From Betaproteobacteria bacterium (lineage in GTDB: Bacteria > Pseudomonadota > Gammaproteobacteria > Burkholderiales > CAIKXV01): a stretch of 64,000 nt of DNA. The position numbers and the translations under genes are program-made. Below, one piece after another: positions 50,196 to 60,607 of this stretch (positions within the stretch are counted from its first letter, which is position 1; each line of letters starts with the position of its first letter). Location of the stretch: assembly GCA_947458265.1 (NCBI GenBank), contig CANGYF010000001.1, positions 62,001 to 126,000 on the forward strand, given 5' to 3'. The notes under the pieces were generated by a model that did no database searches, was not told where the DNA came from, and saw nothing but the letters and a program-made list of their open reading frames with translations.

Positions 50196-50702
50196 GCAGT
50201 TGATCCGTTCGTTCCGTGGTCTTCTCGGTACAGTCGTCCGGCATCTGCCCGGTCGGGCAGCCAGATTGGCGAAGGACTGCGTTGGAGCCAGGGTGCGTCC
50301 AGTTCGTGGATGCACCGGGCGGGATCGCCGGGCGGGTTTCGGCGTACCGCGTTTCCGGGGTTGGACAGCAGAAATTGAAATCCGCAGTGGGCGCTGCTGC
50401 GACTGCGGGGTCTTCCGCGTGTTTCGTGCTGTACGCGTGTCGCGCGGACCGGCGACACGGGTGCAGCTCGATCACCGCATGTTGTTCTGGACATCCGGAA
50501 GGATTCCTCGGACGTGATTCATTGTAACTCCAGCCGGGCAACATGACCAGTCCCCCGCCGGGACACCGTCGATCCGTGCACCCTTCCTGCGTCCGGATCG
50601 GGAAAACTGCAGGGGAGCCGGGGCGGGCGCTTGCTACCATGCTGGATGACGACGGCATCGCCGATGCCGTCGTGCACCCAGCTGAAGCAGGAGTGGTCGA
50701 CG
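50196..50702. other. Divergent intergenic region between SNF2 helicase and uppP
   Basis: This 507-base gap holds no frame that I believe is a gene: all long frames here are GC-rich shadows without family resemblance. It includes a possible minus-strand promoter at 50521-50549 and the ribosome binding site AGGAG about 10 bases before the uppP GTG. No tRNA or other RNA fold was recognised. Confidence 0.5.
50521..50549 (-). promoter_or_regulatory. Possible promoter of the SNF2 helicase gene
   Basis: On the minus strand TGGTCA (50549-50544), a 17-base spacer and TACAAT (50526-50521) resemble sigma-70 -35 and -10 boxes, matching 4 and 5 of 6 consensus positions. It would give a leader of over 300 bases. 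Weak evidence. Confidence 0.3.
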
Positions 50703-51503
50703 GTGGAGTCTCTCGGTCTGTGGCATGCGGTCATCCTTGGCGTCCTTGAAGGACTGACCGAATTCCTGCCGGTCTCGAGCACCGGGCACCTGATCATCGC
50801 CGAGGACGCGATGGGCGTGAACGACGCGCGCGGCAAGGTGTTCGCGATATTCATCCAGCTCGGGGCGATCCTCGCTGTGTGCGTGGCCTACCGCGCCAAG
50901 CTGTTCGAGGTGGCCGGCGGCCTGCTCGGCGGCGATGCGTCCGCGCGCCGCTTCGTGATCAACGTGCTGATCGCATTCCTCCCGGCGATGGCGTTCGGTT
51001 TCGTCCTGCACGGCCTGATCAAGACCCATCTGTTCTCGCCGCTGACCGTGGCCGTGGCCCTGATCATTGGCGGCGTGGTCATCATCTGGGTCGAGGCAAG
51101 GCCGCGGCGGCCCCGGGTGCGCGACATCGACGACATGACCTGGCTCGATGCGCTGAAGGTCGGGCTGTGCCAGTGCGTTGCCCTGTTCCCCGGTGCCTCG
51201 CGCGCCGGCTCGACGATCATCGGTGGCATGCTGGTCGGTCTTTCGCGCGAGACCGCGACCCGCTTCTCGTTCTTTCTGGCGATGCCGACGATGGCCGCCG
51301 CGGTCACCTACGACCTGTACAAGAACGCAGCGATCCTGTCCTGGGACGATGCCGGCGTGTTCGCCGTCGGCTTCGTGGCGGCCTTCGTCACTGCGCTGGT
51401 GACGGTGCAGGCGCTGCTGGCCTATGTGTCGCGGCACAGCTTCACGCCCTTCGGCTGGTACCGGATCGTGCTCGGCGTCGTCGTGCTCTGGTACTTCTGG
51501 TAG
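50703..51503 (+). CDS. uppP: Undecaprenyl-diphosphatase
   Basis: The product is 266 residues from the GTG at 50703, preceded by AGGAG. GVLEGLTEFLPVSSTGHLII and FPGASRAGSTIIGGML are the two catalytic motifs of the UppP/BacA family, with about eight membrane helices. It regenerates undecaprenyl phosphate for cell-wall synthesis and gives bacitracin resistance when abundant. Upstream in-frame ATGs give non-homologous extensions. Confidence 0.94.
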   Translation: MESLGLWHAVILGVLEGLTEFLPVSSTGHLIIAEDAMGVNDARGKVFAIFIQLGAILAVCVAYRAKLFEVAGGLLGGDASARRFVINVLIAFLPAMAFGFVLHGLIKTHLFSPLTVAVALIIGGVVIIWVEARPRRPRVRDIDDMTWLDALKVGLCQCVALFPGASRAGSTIIGGMLVGLSRETATRFSFFLAMPTMAAAVTYDLYKNAAILSWDDAGVFAVGFVAAFVTALVTVQALLAYVSRHSFTPFGWYRIVLGVVVLWYFW

Positions 51504-51624
51504 CACTGCCGGCACCGCTGCGATGCTGCAATCAGGGCGGGCCGGCAGCGAGCAAGCCGCTGCCGCGCCTGCTGTGGCATCCTGAGCGTGTCCGACATCG
51601 CAACCATCGCCGAGGCTGTCGCGC

Positions 51625-52053
51625 GTGCGCCCGATTCTCCTTGTCCTTCTGCTGCTCGTCCCCCTGACCCTCGCCGGGCATGTCGCGGCGCAGACCACGC
51701 GTGAGTATGACGCGCAAGGTCGCTCGGTCGGCCGCAACGAACAGCGCGGCGACACCGTCCGCGAATACGATGCCCAGGGTCGCTCGGTCGGCCGTGCGGA
51801 GCAGCGCGGCGACACCATCCGGCGCTATGACGCCCAGGGCCGCGCGGTCGGGCGCAGCGAGCAGCGCGACGACACGACGCGCCACTACGATGCCCAGGGA
51901 CGGTCTACGGGGCGCAGTGAAGAGCGAGGCGGCACCATCCGCCACTACGACGCGCAGGGACGCGCCACCGGCCGATCCGAGACATCCGGCGGCGTGACGC
52001 GCCACTACGACGCGCAGGGCCGGCAGGTCGGTCGCACCGAACAGTCGCGCTGA
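51625..52053 (+). CDS. Exported protein made of six 20-residue YD-type repeats
   Basis: The product is 142 residues from the GTG at 51625. The signal peptide is PILLVLLLLVPLTLAG, cleaved near HVAAQ. The whole mature protein is six copies of a 20-residue unit of the form R-x-Y-D-A-Q-G-R-x-x-G-R-x-E-x-R-G-D-T. The DNA repeats with a strict 60-base period from about 51697 to 52050. The Y-D-x-x-G-R core recalls RHS/YD repeats, which form beta-shells in much larger proteins. The function is unknown. Copy number may vary by slippage. Confidence 0.75.
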   Translation: MRPILLVLLLLVPLTLAGHVAAQTTREYDAQGRSVGRNEQRGDTVREYDAQGRSVGRAEQRGDTIRRYDAQGRAVGRSEQRDDTTRHYDAQGRSTGRSEERGGTIRHYDAQGRATGRSETSGGVTRHYDAQGRQVGRTEQSR

Positions 52054-52126
52054 GCGTCTACGCGGCAGGAAGCGTGGCAGGGGGGGCTGCCGGATGGCCG
52101 CAGGGCTTACGAGGTACGGCGCCGTC

Positions 52127-52585
52127 TCAGCTCTGTGACCAGGGCAGCCCGGCCGCACGCCAGCCGCCGACGGTGTTGCGGTGGGCGTCCGGGTCGCGGT
52201 CACCCTCGAAGCCCTGCAGCACGTTGTAGCAGGCGCCGAAGCCGGCTGCGGTCGCCGCCACCGCCGCATCGTGCGATCGGCCGCCGCTGCGGCAGAGGAA
52301 CAGCACCGGCGCCGCGCGGTCGACCTTCTCGGTCAGCATGTCGAGGAAGGCGCCGTTGGGCACCATGCCCGGCCAGCTCTTCCACTCGATCTCCACTGCG
52401 CCGGGCGCCCTGCCGACGAATTCCCATTCGGCGCGCGAACGCACGTCTACCAGCCGCGCGGCGGCGTCATGCTGCAGCAGCGCCCAGGCTTCGGCGGGTT
52501 CCAGCGAACCGGCATAGGGGGCATTCAGGGCCCGGGCCCGTTCGCGGGCCCGCTCGAGCAGTGCGTCGATGGTGGGAAGGCTCAC
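52127..52585 (-). CDS. Rhodanese-like protein
   Basis: The product is 152 residues from the GTG at 52585, which GGAGGA precedes at proper spacing; ATG 52597 and 52612 are alternatives. The single rhodanese domain has ARLVDVRSRAEWEFVGRAPG, the active-site loop CRSGGRS and a variant ending with NVLQGFEGDRDPDAHRNTVG, as in the molybdopterin/thiosulfate sulfurtransferase-like subgroup. It lies between the YD-repeat gene and the glnA control region, and is divergent from glnA. Confidence 0.87.
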   Translation of the reverse strand: MSLPTIDALLERARERARALNAPYAGSLEPAEAWALLQHDAAARLVDVRSRAEWEFVGRAPGAVEIEWKSWPGMVPNGAFLDMLTEKVDRAAPVLFLCRSGGRSHDAAVAATAAGFGACYNVLQGFEGDRDPDAHRNTVGGWRAAGLPWSQS

Positions 52586-52721
52586 GGGTTCCTCCATGGA
52601 TGTGTCTGGCATCGGTCGTGCGACCTTGCCGTTGCACAGTCTACCCCGGCCGATTTCGGTGCAGGAAGGGCGGTGCGGGCGCTGCCGGGTGGCTTCGTGC
52701 ACCCGATGGCGCCGGAATGAA

Positions 52722-52738
52722 TGCACCATGGTCGTGCA
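52722..52738. promoter_or_regulatory. NtrC-binding site 1 upstream of glnA
   Basis: TGCACCATGGTCGTGCA closely matches the NtrC dyad TGCACC-N5-GGTGCA. It is about 125 bases before the sigma-54 -12 box, a position like that of the strong NtrC sites of enteric glnA. Confidence 0.75.
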
Positions 52739-52751
52739 TAATGCGCCACCG

Positions 52752-52768
52752 TGCACCGAAAGGATGCG
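52752..52768. promoter_or_regulatory. NtrC-binding site 2 upstream of glnA
   Basis: TGCACCGAAAGGATGCG is a weaker NtrC dyad (left half perfect, right half 4 of 6), starting exactly 30 bases after site 1. Three helical turns between the two sites would let NtrC dimers bind side by side and form an active oligomer. Confidence 0.55.
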
Positions 52769-52839
52769 GCCGCCCGGTGCGAGTGCGCCCGCGTGGCGGT
52801 AACGCCCTGTTTTGAAATGATTTCGGGTCTGGGATGATT

Positions 52840-52855
52840 TGGCACGTTTCATGCT
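52840..52855 (+). promoter_or_regulatory. Sigma-54 promoter of glnA
   Basis: TGGCAC-GTTTC-ATGCT matches the -24/-12 consensus TGGCAC-N5-TTGCW in all but one base, with the key GG and GC at exact 10-base separation. It predicts a start of transcription near 52866, about 80 bases before the glnA ATG. NtrC is encoded nearby at 56405. Confidence 0.8.
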
Positions 52856-52946
52856 GTCATGAAGCCCGCTGTCTTCCCCCTGCCGCATCCGCATTTTCGC
52901 GACACATTCACTTCCTGCAAGCGTTGACGAAGAAACGAGGAGAACC

Positions 52947-54359
52947 ATGGCCGCTGCCGACGACGTACTTAAAATGATCAAGGACCACGACGTGAAGTTC
53001 GTGGACTACCGCTTCACCGACTTCCGCGGCAAGGAACAGCACGTCTCGGTGCCGTCGCACACGGTCGACCTGGCCAAGTTCGACGACGGCCACGCCTTCG
53101 ATGGCTCGTCGATCGCCGGCTGGAAGGGCATCCAGGCATCCGACATGCTGTTGATGCCCGATCCGGTCACCGCCCGCATGGATCCGTTCACCGACGAGCC
53201 GACCCTGATCGTCACCTGCGACGTGATCGAGCCGGCCGACGGCAAGGGCTACGACCGCGACCCGCGCTCGCTCGCCAAGCGCGCCGAGTCGTACCTGAAG
53301 GCGACCGGCATCGGCGACGTGGCCTACTTCGGCCCGGAACCCGAATTCTTCGTGTTCGACTCGGTCACCTGGCATGTCGACATGGCCGGTGCCATGTGCA
53401 AGGTGGTGTCCGAAGAGGCCCCGTGGGCCAGCGGCCATGAATTCGAGGGCGGCAACCGCGCCCACCGTCCGGCGGTCAAGGGCGGCTACTTCCCGGTGCC
53501 CCCGGTCGACTCGCTGCAGGACATCCGTTCGGCGATGTGCCTGGCGCTCGAAGAGCAGGGCGTCGAAGTCGAGGTCCACCACCATGAAGTCGCGGCCCCC
53601 GGCCAGTGCGAGATCGGCACCAAGTTCGCACCGCTGGTCCAGCGCGCCGACTGGATCCAGATCCTCAAGTACACGGTCCACAACGTCGCGCACGGCTACG
53701 GCAAGACCGCCACGTTCATGCCGAAGCCGATCGTGGGCGACAACGGTTCAGGCATGCACGTGCACCAGTCGATCTGGAAGGACGGCGCCAACCTGTTCGC
53801 CGGCAACGGCTACGCAGGTCTGTCCGAGTTCGCGCTGTATTACATCGGCGGCATCATCAAGCACGCCCGTGCGCTGAACGCGATCACCAACCCGGGCACG
53901 AACTCGTACAAGCGTCTGGTCCCCGGATTCGAGGCCCCGGTACACCTCGCCTACTCGGCGCGCAACCGTTCGGCGTCGATCCGCATCCCGCACGTTTCGA
54001 ACCCGAAGGGCCGCCGTATCGAAGTGCGCTTCCCGGATCCGACCGCCAACCCCTACCTGGCCTTCGCAGCGATGATGATGGCCGGCCTGGACGGCGTTCA
54101 GAACAAGATCCACCCGGGCGATCCGATCGACAAGAACCTGTACGACCTGGAGCCGGAAGAGGCGAAGAACGTGCCGTCGGTGTGCTCGTCGCTCGACCAG
54201 GCACTCGATTACCTCGACAAGGACCGCGAGTTCCTGACCCGCGGCGGCGTGTTCTCGAACGACATGATCGATGCCTACATCGCGCTGAAGATGGAAGAGG
54301 TCACCACCTTCCGCATGACCACGCACCCGGTCGAGTTCCAGATGTACTACAGCTGCTGA
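52947..54359 (+). CDS. glnA: Glutamine synthetase type I
   Basis: The product is 470 residues, the usual length of GSI-beta. It has [56 protein letters not shown] and [20 protein letters not shown]. The adenylylation-site Tyr is in [13 protein letters not shown]. It assimilates ammonia into glutamine. A sigma-54 promoter with NtrC sites drives it, and a strong hairpin closes the transcript at 54393-54416. ATG 52947 follows GAGGAGA. Confidence 0.98.
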   Translation: MAAADDVLKMIKDHDVKFVDYRFTDFRGKEQHVSVPSHTVDLAKFDDGHAFDGSSIAGWKGIQASDMLLMPDPVTARMDPFTDEPTLIVTCDVIEPADGKGYDRDPRSLAKRAESYLKATGIGDVAYFGPEPEFFVFDSVTWHVDMAGAMCKVVSEEAPWASGHEFEGGNRAHRPAVKGGYFPVPPVDSLQDIRSAMCLALEEQGVEVEVHHHEVAAPGQCEIGTKFAPLVQRADWIQILKYTVHNVAHGYGKTATFMPKPIVGDNGSGMHVHQSIWKDGANLFAGNGYAGLSEFALYYIGGIIKHARALNAITNPGTNSYKRLVPGFEAPVHLAYSARNRSASIRIPHVSNPKGRRIEVRFPDPTANPYLAFAAMMMAGLDGVQNKIHPGDPIDKNLYDLEPEEAKNVPSVCSSLDQALDYLDKDREFLTRGGVFSNDMIDAYIALKMEEVTTFRMTTHPVEFQMYYSC

Positions 54360-54392
54360 CCGGATACCGTCCGACAGGCAGTTCGAGCATGC

Positions 54393-54416
54393 ACGGGGCG
54401 AGGCGACTCGCCCCGT
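54393..54416 (+). terminator. Terminator hairpin after glnA
   Basis: ACGGGGCGAG and CTCGCCCCGT form a perfect 10-bp stem with a GCGA tetraloop, 34 bases after the glnA stop. A short T-containing stretch (TGTACTC) follows. It probably ends most glnA transcripts and separates glnA from the genes downstream. Confidence 0.7.
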
Positions 54417-54515
54417 TGTACTCAAGGGGCAGGACGATGGCTCGTTGCGGTTGCCCACCGCGTCAACTAGACTCCGGCCGACTGCGCAATTGCGCTGCGC
54501 GATCGGGATTCCCGG

Positions 54516-55085
54516 ATGAGATGGCATTCCAGTGCGCCCCGGCCGGGGATGAGCCGCCGGGCGACTACGTTGTCGATGCTGCTTGCCGCGCTGGTGGCCC
54601 TGCCGCCCATGGCAGCGCTCGCCGACATCCATCGCTGCATCGATGCCGACGGGCTGGTGACCTTCACCGACAGCCCCTCGCGCAAGTTCAAGGAATGCAC
54701 GCTGCTGTACCGCGACGCCGCGGCCGCAGCATCACCTGCACGTGGTGCAGGCGCGCCTGCGCAGGGACAAGCGCCGGGCCAGGCTGCGTCGCGTCCGCGC
54801 GCCGAGTCGCCGGGCAATGCCACGCGCGCCAACCCCGGGCCGGAGAACTTCCCGCGCGTGGAGCGCAGCGAGCAGCGCGATCGCGACCTCAAGGCGCGCC
54901 AGATCGTCGAACGCGAACTGTCGAGCGAGCAGCGCCAGCTCGAGGAGGCCCGGCGGCAGATGAGCGCTCTGGGTCCTGCCGCCGCCGATCGCACCGATCC
55001 GCGCGTGCGCGAATGGCAGGGCGCCGTCTCCAGGCACGAACGCAACATCGCCGAGATCCAGCGACAGCTCGCCGTGATGAAGTAG
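54516..55085 (+). CDS. DUF4124 domain protein
   Basis: The product is 189 residues. A signal peptide (LSMLLAALVALPPMAALA) is followed by the DUF4124 core DIHRCIDADGLVTFTDSPS. A flexible Ala/Pro/Gly stretch comes next, then a charged helical or coiled-coil end (residues about 120-186; ERELSSEQRQLEEARRQM). The role is unknown; the family is periplasmic. Such a gene between glnA and ntrB is common in betaproteobacteria. Two or three ATGs precede the signal peptide; 54516 is the first. Confidence 0.75.
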   Translation: MRWHSSAPRPGMSRRATTLSMLLAALVALPPMAALADIHRCIDADGLVTFTDSPSRKFKECTLLYRDAAAAASPARGAGAPAQGQAPGQAASRPRAESPGNATRANPGPENFPRVERSEQRDRDLKARQIVERELSSEQRQLEEARRQMSALGPAAADRTDPRVREWQGAVSRHERNIAEIQRQLAVMK

Positions 55086-55113
55086 GCCAGGCACGTCCGG
55101 CCTGCGTTGCGGC

Positions 55114-55167
55114 GCGGCCTGTATCGCGGCCTGCATCGAGGCCTGGATCACAGCCTGCATCGCGGCC
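55114..55167. repeat. 12-base tandem repeat, about 4.5 copies
   Basis: The unit GCGGCCTGCATC occurs four times in a row with 1-3 changes each (55114, 55126, 55138, 55150), then a half unit. It lies in the 172-base gap between the DUF4124 gene and ntrB. It looks like a short sequence grown by slippage and may differ in length between strains. I see no hairpin or promoter in it. Confidence 0.7.
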
Positions 55168-55257
55168 GCGCGTGGCCTGGGGCTGGCATCCGGTGGCGCG
55201 CTTCTTGCTGAACCACCAGGCATGCGGACGTCAACTCGGAAACCCACTGGCGGGCCA

Positions 55258-56397
55258 ATGAACGAATCGCGCGTTCCACTCGACGCGTTCCCGTCCGGCA
55301 CGTCCTTCGCCGGCATGGACCTGCTCGTCACCGCGGTACTCATCCTCGACGAGCGCTTCATCATCCGCTACGCCAACCCGGCGGCGGAGAACCTGTTCGC
55401 ACTGTCCCGCAACCTGATGCTGCAGCACGCCCTCGAAGATGTGTTCACCCTTGACGAGGCGCTCGCTGCAGCACTCGATTCCGCGCGCACGAACAAGGCT
55501 GGCTATTCGGACTACGACGTGAAGCTCTGTGCGCTCGGCCGCGCCGACATGCACCACCTGATCTGCTCGGTGATGCCGGTCGACCTGCCGGGCGATCCAT
55601 CGGTCGACCAGGGCTACCTGCTCGAAATGCGCCCGATCACCCAGCAGATCAAGGCCGCGCGGGAGGAGCGCATCCTCGACCAGACGCAGGCCAACCGGGA
55701 ACTGGTGCGCAACCTGGCGCACGAGATCCGCAATCCGCTCGGTGGCATCCGTGGGGCGGCCCAGTTGCTCGATGCCGAACTCGACCGAGCCGACCTGCGC
55801 GAGTACACGCGCGTGGTGATGCATGAGGCCGACCGCCTGCAGTCGCTGATGGATCGCATGCTCACGCCGCACCGGCTGCCACAGGTCGGTGCGCTCAACA
55901 TCCACGAGGTGATCGAGCGTGTGCGAAGCGTGATGCTCGCCGAGTATCCCGAGGGCCTGCGCGTGCGGCGCGACTACGACACCAGCCTGCCGCTGCTCAC
56001 TGGCGACAGGGAGCAGATCCTGCAGGCCGTCCTGAACATCGTGCGTAATGCCGCGCAGGCGATGGACGGGCAGGGCGAGATCGTGCTGCGCACGCGCATC
56101 GCGCGCTCGGTCACGCTGGCGCGGCGCCGCTACCGGCAGGCGATCACCCTGCAGGTGATCGACAACGGCCCGGGCATCCCCGACTCGGTGCGCGAGCGCG
56201 TGTTCTATCCGCTGGTGTCGGCACGCGAAGGCGGCAGCGGGCTCGGGCTCACGCTTGCGCAGACCTTCGTCAACCAGCACCACGGCACCATCGAATTCGA
56301 GAGCGCGCCGGGTCGTACCTGCTTCTCGGTGACCCTGCCGATCGGCGCGGACGCCGGCACTTCTCACCCCGCATCCCACATCAACGCAGCGAAATGA
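55258..56397 (+). CDS. glnL: Nitrogen regulation sensor kinase NtrB
   Basis: The product is 379 residues with no membrane helix. A PAS domain (LVTAVLILDERFIIRYANPAAENLF) is followed by the phospho-His in LAHEIRNPLGGIRGAAQLL, the N box NIVRNAAQAMD and the G boxes DNGPGIPDSVRERVFYPLV and GSGLGLTLAQ. It phosphorylates or dephosphorylates NtrC according to PII and glutamine state. ATG 55258 is chosen by family length; ATG 55222 is an alternative. NtrC begins 7 bases downstream. Confidence 0.95.
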   Translation: MNESRVPLDAFPSGTSFAGMDLLVTAVLILDERFIIRYANPAAENLFALSRNLMLQHALEDVFTLDEALAAALDSARTNKAGYSDYDVKLCALGRADMHHLICSVMPVDLPGDPSVDQGYLLEMRPITQQIKAAREERILDQTQANRELVRNLAHEIRNPLGGIRGAAQLLDAELDRADLREYTRVVMHEADRLQSLMDRMLTPHRLPQVGALNIHEVIERVRSVMLAEYPEGLRVRRDYDTSLPLLTGDREQILQAVLNIVRNAAQAMDGQGEIVLRTRIARSVTLARRRYRQAITLQVIDNGPGIPDSVRERVFYPLVSAREGGSGLGLTLAQTFVNQHHGTIEFESAPGRTCFSVTLPIGADAGTSHPASHINAAK

Positions 56398-56404
56398 GTA
56401 GACC

Positions 56405-57808
<1,404 letters not shown>

Positions 57809-57873
57809 CCGGCGCCAGCACCGGCACTGGCAGCGTCGCCGGCAGCGGCGCCGGCACCGGCGCGGCGTGCCGT

Positions 57874-57889
57874 CCGCCCGATCGGGCGG
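57874..57889. terminator. Palindrome after ntrC
   Basis: CCGCCCGATCGGGCGG is a perfect 16-bp palindrome, 66 bases after the ntrC stop and 104 before aceB. It can make a short GC stem and may end the ntrBC transcript. Before it lies a low-complexity tract of imperfect GGCACCGGC-like repeats (57809-57866), which codes for nothing recognisable. Confidence 0.4.
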
Positions 57890-57992
57890 CGGTCCAGCAT
57901 TATCATGGAGTGGCGCGTTGCAAGGCGCCGGGCGCTCGGCTAGGCTGTCGGTCGGTCGCTTTCCGAACAACTGTCGACACACGAGTCCGCCC

Positions 57993-59585
57993 ATGAGCAC
58001 ACAGTTCCCCGCAGGCATCGAGGTCAGTGGTGCCATCCTTCCCGGATTCGAGGCGATCCTCACTCCCGAGGCGCTCGCCTTCGTCGCGAAGCTGCACCGC
58101 AGCTTCGAGCCGCGGCGGCAGGAACTGCTGGCGAAGCGGGCCGAGCGGCAGAAGGCGTTCGATGCCGGCACGCTGCCCGATTTTCTGCCCGAGACCAGGG
58201 CCATCCGCGAAGGCAACTGGACGATCGCGCCGCAGCCGAAGGACCTGCTCGACCGCCGCGTCGAGATCACGGGGCCGACGGACCGCAAGATGGTGATCAA
58301 TGCACTGAACTGCGGCGCGTCCACCTTCATGGCCGACTTCGAGGATGCGAACTGCCCGAAGTGGGACATGATGATCGACGGGCAGATCAACCTGCGCGAC
58401 GCGGTGCGCCGGACGATCACCTTCACCCAGGGCGAGAAGCGGTACGCGCTGGGCGAGAAGACGGCGGTGCTGCTGCCGCGCCCGCGCGGCTGGCACATGA
58501 ACGAGAAACATGTGAAGGTCGATGGCGCCGAGGTTTCGGGCGGCGTCTTCGACTTCGCGCTGTTCTTCTTCCACAATGCGAAAGAACTGCTCGCGCGCGG
58601 ATCCGGGCCGTACTTCTACCTGCCGAAGATGGAGTCCCACCTCGAGGCGCGGCTCTGGAACGACATCTTCACGATGGCGCAGAAGGAAGTCGGCGTACCG
58701 CACGGCTCGATCAAGGCGACCGTGCTGATCGAGACCATCCCCGCCGCCTTCGAGATGGACGAGATCCTGTACGAGATGAAGGACCACTCCGCGGGCCTCA
58801 ACATCGGCCGCTGGGACTACATCTTCTCCTGCATCAAGAAGTTCCGCGTCAACACCGACTTCTGCCTCGCCGACCGCAGCCAGGTGACGATGACTGCGCC
58901 CTTCCTGCGCGCCTATGCGCTGACGCTGGTCAAGACCTGCCACAAGCGCGGCGCACCGGCGATGGGCGGCATGGCCGCGCAGATCCCGATCAAGAACGAC
59001 CCGGTCGCCAACGAGGCGGCGATGGAGAAGGTGCGCGCCGACAAGCTGCGCGAGGTCACCGACGGCTGCGACGGCACCTGGGTCGCGCACCCGGCGCTGG
59101 TACCGATCGCCAAGGCGGTGTTCGACCAGTACATGCCGACGCCGAACCAGTACGACAAGCAGCTGCCCAACGTTGACTTCGGCGCGAAGGACCTGCTCGA
59201 CTTCCGTCCCGAGGCACCGATCACCGAGGGCGGCCTGCGCAACAACATCTCGGTCGGCATCCAGTACCTGGGTGCCTGGCTTGCCGGCAACGGCTGCGTG
59301 CCGGTGTTCAACCTGATGGAAGATGCCGCCACCGCCGAGATCTCGCGCTCGCAGATCTGGCAGTGGATCCGTTCACCGAAGGGCAAGCTCGACGACGGGC
59401 GCAAGGTCACCGCCGACCTGGTGAAGGCGCTGGTGGCCGAGGAGTTGCCGAAGGTGAAGACGTACCTGGGCGACGAAGCCTATGCGGCGGGCAAGTATCC
59501 GGAAGCAGCGGTCATGTTCGAGAAGATGTGCACCGGCGACTACAACGAGTTCCTGACCCTGCCGGCGTACGAACTGATCGACTGA
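57993..59585 (+). CDS. aceB: Malate synthase A
   Basis: The product is 530 residues, the normal size of malate synthase A. It has [52 protein letters not shown], the [19 protein letters not shown] signature, and [14 protein letters not shown] near the C-terminus. It condenses glyoxylate with acetyl-CoA in the glyoxylate shunt, allowing growth on acetate and other C2 units, common photoheterotrophic substrates. No aceA lies beside it. ATG 57993 begins MSTQFPAG. Confidence 0.97.
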   Translation: MSTQFPAGIEVSGAILPGFEAILTPEALAFVAKLHRSFEPRRQELLAKRAERQKAFDAGTLPDFLPETRAIREGNWTIAPQPKDLLDRRVEITGPTDRKMVINALNCGASTFMADFEDANCPKWDMMIDGQINLRDAVRRTITFTQGEKRYALGEKTAVLLPRPRGWHMNEKHVKVDGAEVSGGVFDFALFFFHNAKELLARGSGPYFYLPKMESHLEARLWNDIFTMAQKEVGVPHGSIKATVLIETIPAAFEMDEILYEMKDHSAGLNIGRWDYIFSCIKKFRVNTDFCLADRSQVTMTAPFLRAYALTLVKTCHKRGAPAMGGMAAQIPIKNDPVANEAAMEKVRADKLREVTDGCDGTWVAHPALVPIAKAVFDQYMPTPNQYDKQLPNVDFGAKDLLDFRPEAPITEGGLRNNISVGIQYLGAWLAGNGCVPVFNLMEDAATAEISRSQIWQWIRSPKGKLDDGRKVTADLVKALVAEELPKVKTYLGDEAYAAGKYPEAAVMFEKMCTGDYNEFLTLPAYELID

Positions 59586-59639
59586 AGCCGGAATTCAGTT
59601 GCAGCGGCTGGCGCAGGGCATCGGCCAGCGCCGCGCTGC

Positions 59640-60404
59640 TCAGGCCAGTTCGCACACCACCGGCGCGTGGTCCGACGGCCGTTCCGCGGCGCGCGGCGCG
59701 CTGTCGATCGTGCAGCTCGTGCAGCGGGCAGCCAGCGGCGACGACAGCAGTACATGGTCGATGCGCAGGCCGAGCTTGCGGCGGAACATGTTCATCCGGT
59801 AATCCCACCAGCTCCAGCTGCGCTCGGGCTGTTCGAACATGCGGAACGAATCGGCCAGGCCCAGCGCGACCAGGCCCTGGAACGCACTGCGCTCCGGCTC
59901 GCTGCACAGCACCTTGCCGGCCCAGCCTGCCGGGTCGTACACGTCGCGGTCGTCCGGGGCGATGTTGTAGTCGCCCAGCACCGCCAGCGATGGATGCTGC
60001 GCCATCTCCTGCTGCAGCCAGGCGGTGAAGCGCGCCAGCCAGTCGAGCTTGTAGGGATACTTGGCCGAGTCGACCGATTCGCCGTTGGGGATGTAGGCGC
60101 AGACCAGGCGCACGCCGTCCACCGTTGCCGCGATCACCCGCTTCTGTGGATCGTCGAAGCCGGGGATGCCCATCACGACGTCGACCGGCTCGCTGCGCGC
60201 GATGATCGCCACGCCGTTGTAGGTCTTCTGCCCGGAGAACACGACCTTGTAGCCGGCAGCCTCGATCGCGGCGGCGGGAAACTTCGTGTCTTCCAGCTTG
60301 GTCTCCTGCAGGCACAGCGCGTCGGGCTGGTGCGTGGCGAGCCAGTCGAGCACATGCGGCAGGCGCACGTTGAGGGAGTTGACGTTCCAGGTGGCGATCT
60401 TCAC
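59640..60404 (-). CDS. xthA: Exodeoxyribonuclease III
   Basis: The product is 254 residues beginning MKIATWNVNSLNVRLPHVLD. It contains LCLQETKLED (metal-binding Glu), YIPNGESVDS, LGDYNIAPDDRDVYDP and the C-terminal RIDHVLLS and SDHAPVVCEL with the catalytic Asp-His pair. It cleaves DNA at abasic sites and trims 3' ends in base-excision repair. It converges with aceB and is divergent from the ABC operon. Confidence 0.96.
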   Translation of the reverse strand: MKIATWNVNSLNVRLPHVLDWLATHQPDALCLQETKLEDTKFPAAAIEAAGYKVVFSGQKTYNGVAIIARSEPVDVVMGIPGFDDPQKRVIAATVDGVRLVCAYIPNGESVDSAKYPYKLDWLARFTAWLQQEMAQHPSLAVLGDYNIAPDDRDVYDPAGWAGKVLCSEPERSAFQGLVALGLADSFRMFEQPERSWSWWDYRMNMFRRKLGLRIDHVLLSSPLAARCTSCTIDSAPRAAERPSDHAPVVCELA

Positions 60405-60607
60405 GGTGCGCGCGGCTTACGTTTCATGAACGGTTCGGAGCCGCGAGTCTAGCGCACCGGAACCGGTGCACCGCCGCCGCCCCCCGGCGGACGCAGGGCG
60501 GGGGATAATCGCGCCCGCGCCACTGCGCTGGCGGAACTTCGGCGCGTTGCGCCGGTCTGAGGCGCAGATGATCCGCCGCGTTGCTCCACCAACCAGAAAA
60601 ACAGCCG
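60405..60607. other. Divergent intergenic region between xthA and the ABC operon
   Basis: These 203 bases hold a 7-bp inverted repeat, GCACCGG (60454-60460) and CCGGTGC (60463-60469) around AA, and a GATAAT hexamer near 60504 that may be a -10 box for the plus-strand operon. No gene is apparent. Confidence 0.4.

Noticed and set aside
51697-52050. CRISPR-like array
   Set aside because: The 60-base periodic repeats are in-frame coding repeats of one protein without spacers; no CRISPR array was found anywhere in the window.
57809-57866. Gly/Thr/Ala-rich coding tail after ntrC
   Set aside because: The ntrC stop codon is clear and the tract is GC-rich low-complexity DNA with no family resemblance in any frame.
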